Positions 58,252 through 62,113 of a stretch of DNA of 62,113 nt are shown one piece after another. The translations under genes and the position numbers were made by a program. Numbering within the stretch: position 1 is the first letter of the stretch; each line of letters starts with the position of its first letter. This stretch comes from Mesorhizobium muleiense. GTDB lineage: Bacteria; Pseudomonadota; Alphaproteobacteria; Rhizobiales; Rhizobiaceae. Under the pieces are notes generated by a model that made no database searches, was not told the DNA's origin, and saw nothing but the letters and a program-made list of their open reading frames with translations. Location of the stretch: NCBI RefSeq assembly GCF_900099905.1, contig NZ_FNEE01000032.1, positions 1-62,113 on the forward strand. The letters run 5' to 3'.

Positions 58252-58425
58252 AGCCTGGTCTCGAACGCGGCGCCCTCGCCGAAACGCGGCCGCGAAATGC
58301 TGTTCAGCGTCTTTGCCACTGTCGCCATGCCAACCCGACTTGCCGCACCCGTCTGGCGTCGCGCAGCCTTGGCCCATTGTCAAGCGAACCGGCCAAGACA
58401 GTGCCAGCACAGCTACCCCAAACTC

Positions 58426-58439
58426 AGGTAGCGCCACGG
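58426..58439. promoter_or_regulatory. Weak second LacI-type site upstream of the LacI gene
   Basis: AGGTAGCGCCACGG shares 10 of 14 bases with the palindrome at 57118, including GGTAGCGC. It is 175 bp before the LacI ATG and could mediate autoregulation; evidence is limited to similarity. Confidence 0.35.
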
Positions 58440-58497
58440 TTTGAATTTCGGCTGTGGGTGGCGAGCGGGCGTCTTGTCGGCCACCGTGCTCAGGCTT

Positions 58498-58719
58498 CTA
58501 CGCCGTGCGTCGTCCGTTGCGCCACCTTGTGGCATAGGGCAAGGAGAACAGATAGAGACCGCTGAGCATGAGCAAGGTGAGCGGGATCAGCGGCATGAGA
58601 TATACCCAGTAGGCGGGCTCGACACCTACCCCCAGGGTGATGAAGATGGCAGCGACGACCGCCGTAAAAATGATCGACAGCCAGCGGTGGAATTGCCGAA
58701 TCCACGTGTTCCAGTTCAT
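58498..58719 (-). CDS. Small membrane protein with HRWLS motif
   Basis: 73 aa, starting at the ATG at 58719 with a perfect GGAGGTG 4-10 bases before. MNWNTWIRQFHRWLSIIFTA has the F-HRWLS pattern that opens PepSY-associated membrane domains. Two membrane helices follow (SIIFTAVVAAIFITLGV and VYLMPLIPLTLLMLSGLYLF), with a basic tail. It is a free-standing one-domain protein; the role is unknown. It lies downstream of the ArsR-SRPBCC pair on the same strand. Confidence 0.8.
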   Translation of the reverse strand: MNWNTWIRQFHRWLSIIFTAVVAAIFITLGVGVEPAYWVYLMPLIPLTLLMLSGLYLFSLPYATRWRNGRRTA

Positions 58720-58853
58720 GAGCACCTCCTCTGAAGACGAGTTGAAGCGGATCGGGCGACCCGCTTGGCGGCCTTTCTTGCTACCTTGTTTCGTTGACAG
58801 ACGTCTTGTTGAGCATTGCGTTTCGCCCGCAGATGCGTATGGCGCCGGCACGG

Positions 58854-59264
58854 CTATTCTATCCGCGACAGGACCTGCTCCAGCTTCGCAAAGAACCGCT
58901 GCCACCCGTGTTGGGCGCCCTGATAGTACTGCTGCTGATCCGGCCGGAAGCCCAACTGCTCCATGCGCAGATGGGTCCCCGTGCTCGTAGGGGTGAGCGT
59001 CCACGTGACGACGCTCCTGAGATCCTTGGTATCCCACGTGTAAGACAGCGTCTTGTTGGGCTCGACTGCCTGGACCTGACAGTCGACTGTCCCCCAGTCC
59101 GCGCTCAGATTGAAACGGTGCCCCTCGTCTGGCTTGAAATCGTTCTTCATCAGCCACTCCTCGATCAAATGTGATTGGGTGAGCGCGCGCCAGATCTTTT
59201 CCGGCGGAAAAGCGACCTCCCGTTCAACAATGACGGCGCGCATTTCGGTCTCGGTATTGGTCAT
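58854..59264 (-). CDS. SRPBCC (AHSA1/START-like) protein
   Basis: 136 aa. VIVEREVAFPPEKIWRALTQSHLIEEWLMKNDF is the standard AHSA1 opening, followed by VNxTLSYTW-like (KTLSYTWDTKD) and GTHLRMEQLGF motifs, and the last helix GWQRFFAKLEQVL. Its ATG overlaps the ArsR-type stop by 4 bases. Pairs of ArsR plus SRPBCC are common; the small-molecule ligand is unknown. Confidence 0.92.
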   Translation of the reverse strand: MTNTETEMRAVIVEREVAFPPEKIWRALTQSHLIEEWLMKNDFKPDEGHRFNLSADWGTVDCQVQAVEPNKTLSYTWDTKDLRSVVTWTLTPTSTGTHLRMEQLGFRPDQQQYYQGAQHGWQRFFAKLEQVLSRIE

Positions 59265-59584
59265 TGGTCCATCCTTTTGAGCAGATCTTCGAGGTTATCG
59301 AACCGGCTTTGCCAGAACCCAGCCATTTGGTTTGTCCAGTCGATCAGCGGCGCCAAGGCGCCAAGCTCCGCGCTGTAGTGCGTGTTGCGGCCTTCGTGGC
59401 GATCGCGCACCAACCCGGCCTGCTTCAGCACCCCAAGATGCTTTGACACGGCCGGTTGCGAGATCCCGGCCCGAGCGGTCAGGGCCGCGACGGTCTGGTC
59501 TCCGTCGCGACACAGCCGCTCGAAGATCGCCCGTCGCGTCGGATCGGCAAGCGTTTTGAAGAGGATCTCGTGGGGCTGTGACAT
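59261..59584 (-). CDS. ArsR-family transcriptional regulator
   Basis: 107 aa from the ATG at 59584 (MSQPHEILFKTLADPTRRAIFERLCR). Helix-turn-helix: TVAALTARAGISQPAVSKHLGVLKQAGLV, with wing RHEGRNTHYSAEL. No metal-binding cysteines are present, typical of the SdpR/ArsR subgroup paired with SRPBCC proteins. First gene of the two-gene operon. Confidence 0.93.
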   Translation of the reverse strand: MSQPHEILFKTLADPTRRAIFERLCRDGDQTVAALTARAGISQPAVSKHLGVLKQAGLVRDRHEGRNTHYSAELGALAPLIDWTNQMAGFWQSRFDNLEDLLKRMDQ

Positions 59585-59734
59585 GGCGATCGATAACTCT
59601 CTGGCTATTGGAAACCAATAACCGCCGAGATATGTGTACGTCAAGCAGGAACCTGGACCGGGCTCCGCGTCACGGGGGCCTACCCCATGTCGCTGCCATC
59701 GCTCTGGCCAGCGGAAGGCCAGTGGGGTCAGTGC

Positions 59735-60967
59735 TCAGGCCATCGCCGCGGCGCTGCGCCGCGCCTTCCACAACAGCAGCACCATGGCCGCTATGTTCAA
59801 CAGGTTCCAGGCGATGCCGTTGAGGAACGCGGCGGCGTAGGAGCCGGTCAGATCGTAGATCCAGCCCGACATCCAGCCGCCGATTGCCATGCCGAAGATC
59901 GTTGCCATGATTACGATGCCGACGCGCTGGCCGGCCTCTTTGGCGGGCATGTATTCGCGCACGATGATGGCATAGCAAGGCACGATGCCGCCCTGCGACA
60001 GGCCGAAGACCAGCGAGACGACGTAAAGCGACGCGAGCCCGTCGAAGGGGATGTAGAACAACAGCGACAGGGCTTGCAGCACCGAGCCGATCAGCAGGGT
60101 TTTCACGCCGCCGATACGATCGGCAAGGAAGCCGGACGCCAGCCGGCTGACGACGCCCGCCGCCATCATGATCGACAGCATGTCGGCGCCTCGCGCCACG
60201 CCGTAGCCGAGATCCATGCAATAGGCGACGATATGGACCTGCGGCATCGACATCGCCACGCAGCAGCCAAGGCCGGCGACGACGAGCAACACCTGCAGCG
60301 CTGCCGGTGACAGCGTGATCGGCTGGACCGGCCGGCTGCCAGGTGAACCGGGAGCGGCGGCATGTGGTGCGCCGCGCCTGAGCAGCGTGATCAGCGGCAG
60401 CATGGTGGCGAGGCAGACGACGCCGATCGCGGCATAGGTGAAGCGCCAGCCCTCGCTCTGTATGACGTAGGGCATTGCCAACGGCCAGATCACCCCGGCG
60501 AGATAGCTGCCGGCGGCGGCAGCCGTCACCGCGACGCCGCGGCGGCGGTTGAACCAGTGCGAGATGTCGGCGATCAGCGGCCCGAAAATCGCCGACGTGC
60601 CGACGCCGATCAAAAGTCCCTGGACAAGGGTGAACTGCAGGATCGAAGTGGTCAGCGACGCCAGCAGGAACCCGGTACCGAGCGCCACCGAGGCAATGAG
60701 CGCCGGTATCCAGTAGCCGATGCGGTCGATGGCGCGGCCGACCAGCACGTTGCCGACGGCGAAACCGGCCATGGTCGCGGTATAGGGCATCGAAGCGGCG
60801 GCGCGATCGACGCCGAATTCGGCCTGCATGGCGGGCAGCACCACGACCACCGCCCACATGCCGACACCGCCGATCGTCGCCAGCAGCATCGAGATGCCGA
60901 GCCGCAGCCAGGCATAGGCGCTGTCTATGCCGGGGCTGCTCGGCCGGCTGGAGGCGGTTGTGGTCAA
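59735..60967 (-). CDS. MFS transporter
   Basis: 410 aa from TTG at 60967, chosen because ACAGGAAA is well placed; no ATG near the protein start fits, though an ATG 27 codons upstream is in frame. Twelve membrane helices are predicted. The MFS loop 2-3 motif appears as GNVLVGRAIDRIGYWIPAL and its second-half counterpart as ASGFLADRIGGVKTLLIG. YMPAKEAGQRVGIVIMATIFGMAIGGWMSG resembles monocarboxylate/oxalate-formate-type members. Substrate unknown. Confidence 0.88.
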   Translation of the reverse strand: MTTTASSRPSSPGIDSAYAWLRLGISMLLATIGGVGMWAVVVVLPAMQAEFGVDRAAASMPYTATMAGFAVGNVLVGRAIDRIGYWIPALIASVALGTGFLLASLTTSILQFTLVQGLLIGVGTSAIFGPLIADISHWFNRRRGVAVTAAAAGSYLAGVIWPLAMPYVIQSEGWRFTYAAIGVVCLATMLPLITLLRRGAPHAAAPGSPGSRPVQPITLSPAALQVLLVVAGLGCCVAMSMPQVHIVAYCMDLGYGVARGADMLSIMMAAGVVSRLASGFLADRIGGVKTLLIGSVLQALSLLFYIPFDGLASLYVVSLVFGLSQGGIVPCYAIIVREYMPAKEAGQRVGIVIMATIFGMAIGGWMSGWIYDLTGSYAAAFLNGIAWNLLNIAAMVLLLWKARRSAAAMA

Positions 60968-61162
60968 GGCGTTTCCTGTCCGCGGTTGTGCGCAAGTCGA
61001 CGTGTTCGACACCACTATCGGCAGGATTGGCGGCGCCGTGCAGCGCCACATCCGCAATTGCGTGGCTCCAGGGATTTTGAGCTGCAGTGGAACGGTGGCC
61101 GCCGTCCCGGAGTTTTTCATCAAACTTGCCAATAGGCCAATAGAAGGGAGAAGGAGCTTGTC

Positions 61163-61450
61163 ATGACCGCGAAAAGGAAATGGTCGGCCGAGGTCACCGA
61201 GCACAGCGATGCGCTGGACCTGGAGGAACATATCTTCGAATCCCACGACCCCAAGAAGATCGCAGCCTCGCTGAAGCGATCGGCCGAGCACAGCGACCGG
61301 CGCAAGGCCGAGCCGTTCCAGTCCGCCATGTCGATGCTGAATTTCTACATCAACCGCGCCGGCACGAACCTGCCGGCCAAGCAGAAGAAAGTGCTGGAGG
61401 ACGCCAAGGACGAACTGCGCGCCGCGTTTGGCCGCCCGAGAGAACACTGA
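61163..61450 (+). CDS. DUF3175 protein
   Basis: 95 aa, highly charged and soluble. AKRKWSAEVTEHSDALDLEEHIF and KKIAASLKRSAEHS, then FQSAMSMLNFYINRAGTNL and a KVLEDAKDELRAAFGR tail are typical of DUF3175 proteins. AGAAGGAG lies about 8 bases before the ATG. Function unknown. Confidence 0.9.
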   Translation: MTAKRKWSAEVTEHSDALDLEEHIFESHDPKKIAASLKRSAEHSDRRKAEPFQSAMSMLNFYINRAGTNLPAKQKKVLEDAKDELRAAFGRPREH

Positions 61451-61536
61451 GCAACGAGCGAAGCGCCGCGGCGCAGACCCTGGGAGCCATTCCGTGACAG
61501 CCGCCGCAGAATAAAAGCGCTCTGTAGCGATCCTTC

Positions 61537-61705
61537 GCGCCCGCCTCTGTCCTGCCCTCTTTGCCAAGACTCGACATCTCCCCCACTTGGGTCCCACTTG
61601 GGGGAGATCGGCAGCTTCGCGGACAGCGTCCGCAAGGTTGGTGATTGGCGAAATCAGTGATGAAGCCAATCTCCCTCCTTGTGGGGGAGATGTCCGGCAG
61701 GACAG
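61537..61705. repeat. Bipartite palindromic repeat, family R2, degenerate copy
   Basis: The right arm (CTCCCTCCTTGTGGGGGAGATG then CCGGCAGGACAGAGGGGGG, in two parts) matches the copy at 17327-17485. The left arm carries an added CTCTTTGCCAAGACTC and a repeated CCCACTTGGG. No gene is inside. Confidence 0.85.
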
Positions 61706-61768
61706 AGGGGGGCGCTGTCCCTCCCGCGATCAAAGGTCCTGCACCGCAGCAGTGCTCCAAGGGTAACG

Positions 61769-61840
61769 ATCGGGTGGGAGGGAGCCTTGCGGCGTCCCCC
61801 CTCCCACACCACCGTGCGTACGGTTCCGTACACGGCGGTT
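61769..61840 (-). ncRNA. Group II intron domains V and VI (3' end)
   Basis: On the minus strand, after the maturase stop, a hairpin at 61840-61808 (ACCGCCGTG TACGG ... CCGTA CGCACGGTGGT) has the size and sequence style of domain V. It is followed by a GGGAGGG ... CCCTCCC hairpin ending CCCGAT, as expected of domain VI and the intron 3' end, so the splice site is probably at 61769. Exact end inferred. Confidence 0.75.
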
Positions 61841-62112
61841 CATGAAGCGTGGTTTAGGCGTCGAAGCTCGTTTTGAAGCGAGATCAGCCCGAGCTTGTTG
61901 AAGAAGGCATTGCGGAAGGCATCGCTCATATGACTGGCCCCGGCATTCCACCACGGGCCGCGGCCGTTTGAGGCCCCGTCACGCGCACGCTGCTCCGTCA
62001 ATCCTCGCTGCATCAGCCGCATGAACCGGGTGCATGGCCGTTTCCATTGCCGCCACAGGATGCAGCGCAACCTGCGCCGTACCCAGCGATCCAGTTCCTC
62101 GAGAACCCCCTT
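61840..62112 (-). CDS. Group II intron reverse transcriptase/maturase, C-terminal part (runs off the window)
   Basis: The frame is open from the window edge to a TGA at 61840 (90 residues). KGVLEELDRWVRRRLRCILWRQWKRPCTRFMRL is the maturase-specific (GIIM) domain of intron-encoded proteins, followed by GPWWNAGASHMSDAFRNAFF and the terminal GLISLQNELRRLNHAS. It aids splicing and retrohoming of its intron. The catalytic RT core lies beyond the window. Confidence 0.88.
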   Translation of the reverse strand, partial: KGVLEELDRWVRRRLRCILWRQWKRPCTRFMRLMQRGLTEQRARDGASNGRGPWWNAGASHMSDAFRNAFFNKLGLISLQNELRRLNHAS

Positions 62113-62113
62113 G

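Overview
The window is high-GC DNA with the gene content and intergenic palindromic repeats typical of Rhizobiales. The best guess is a Mesorhizobium-like chromosome; this is inferred from family content, not from a marker gene. No rRNA or tRNA was seen. Both edges cut through mobile elements: the start of an IS481-type transposase on the left, and the 3' end of a group II intron (maturase C-terminus plus domains V and VI) on the right. Region 0.4-16.3 kb is a reductive pyrimidine (uracil/thymine) catabolism locus. Dihydropyrimidine dehydrogenase (preT-preA) makes dihydrouracil, dihydropyrimidinase (hydA) opens the ring, a carbamoyl-amino-acid hydrolase releases beta-alanine, and an omega-amino-acid transaminase consumes it. 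A RutR-type TetR regulator sits among them. Good matches to the RutR palindrome lie in front of both the transaminase operon and preT. A thiamine-precursor-like (NMT1/THI5) ABC transporter is probably the uptake system. A separate Rrf2-AhpD-DoxX operon is interposed. Region 16.5-22.4 kb holds a tandem VOC protein, a dimethylglycine/sarcosine dehydrogenase-like flavoprotein, a non-pyrrolysine MttB-family methyltransferase and an SLT-like lipoprotein. Together the flavoprotein and the methyltransferase suggest breakdown of methylated amines. Region 22.4-28.8 kb is a complete peptide-type ABC transporter with fused ATPases. Region 29.2-37.2 kb is tamA-tamB (outer-membrane assembly). Region 37.5-45.2 kb is a bacterial alpha-2-macroglobulin with an intact thioester motif, paired with pbpC. 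Region 45.5-51.6 kb is a sulfate uptake operon (sbp-cysT-cysW-cysA), a broken vapBC remnant, a second orphan sulfate-binding protein and an Rrf2 regulator. Region 51.6-58.3 kb is a sugar/aldonate ABC transporter with a gluconokinase and a LacI-type repressor that has a perfect palindromic operator candidate. The right end has a small membrane protein, an ArsR-SRPBCC pair, an MFS transporter and a DUF3175 protein. The most unusual signal is a pair of DUF559 genes (Vsr-like PD-(D/E)XK nuclease fold) inserted in the two pyrimidine operons. Each is bracketed by its own family of 48-64 bp inverted palindromic repeats, is co-oriented with the operon, and ends exactly at the next gene's start. One has a 102-bp duplication of the neighbouring gene's 3' end beside it. 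Two further families of bipartite palindromic repeats in the window have the same layout without a gene inside.
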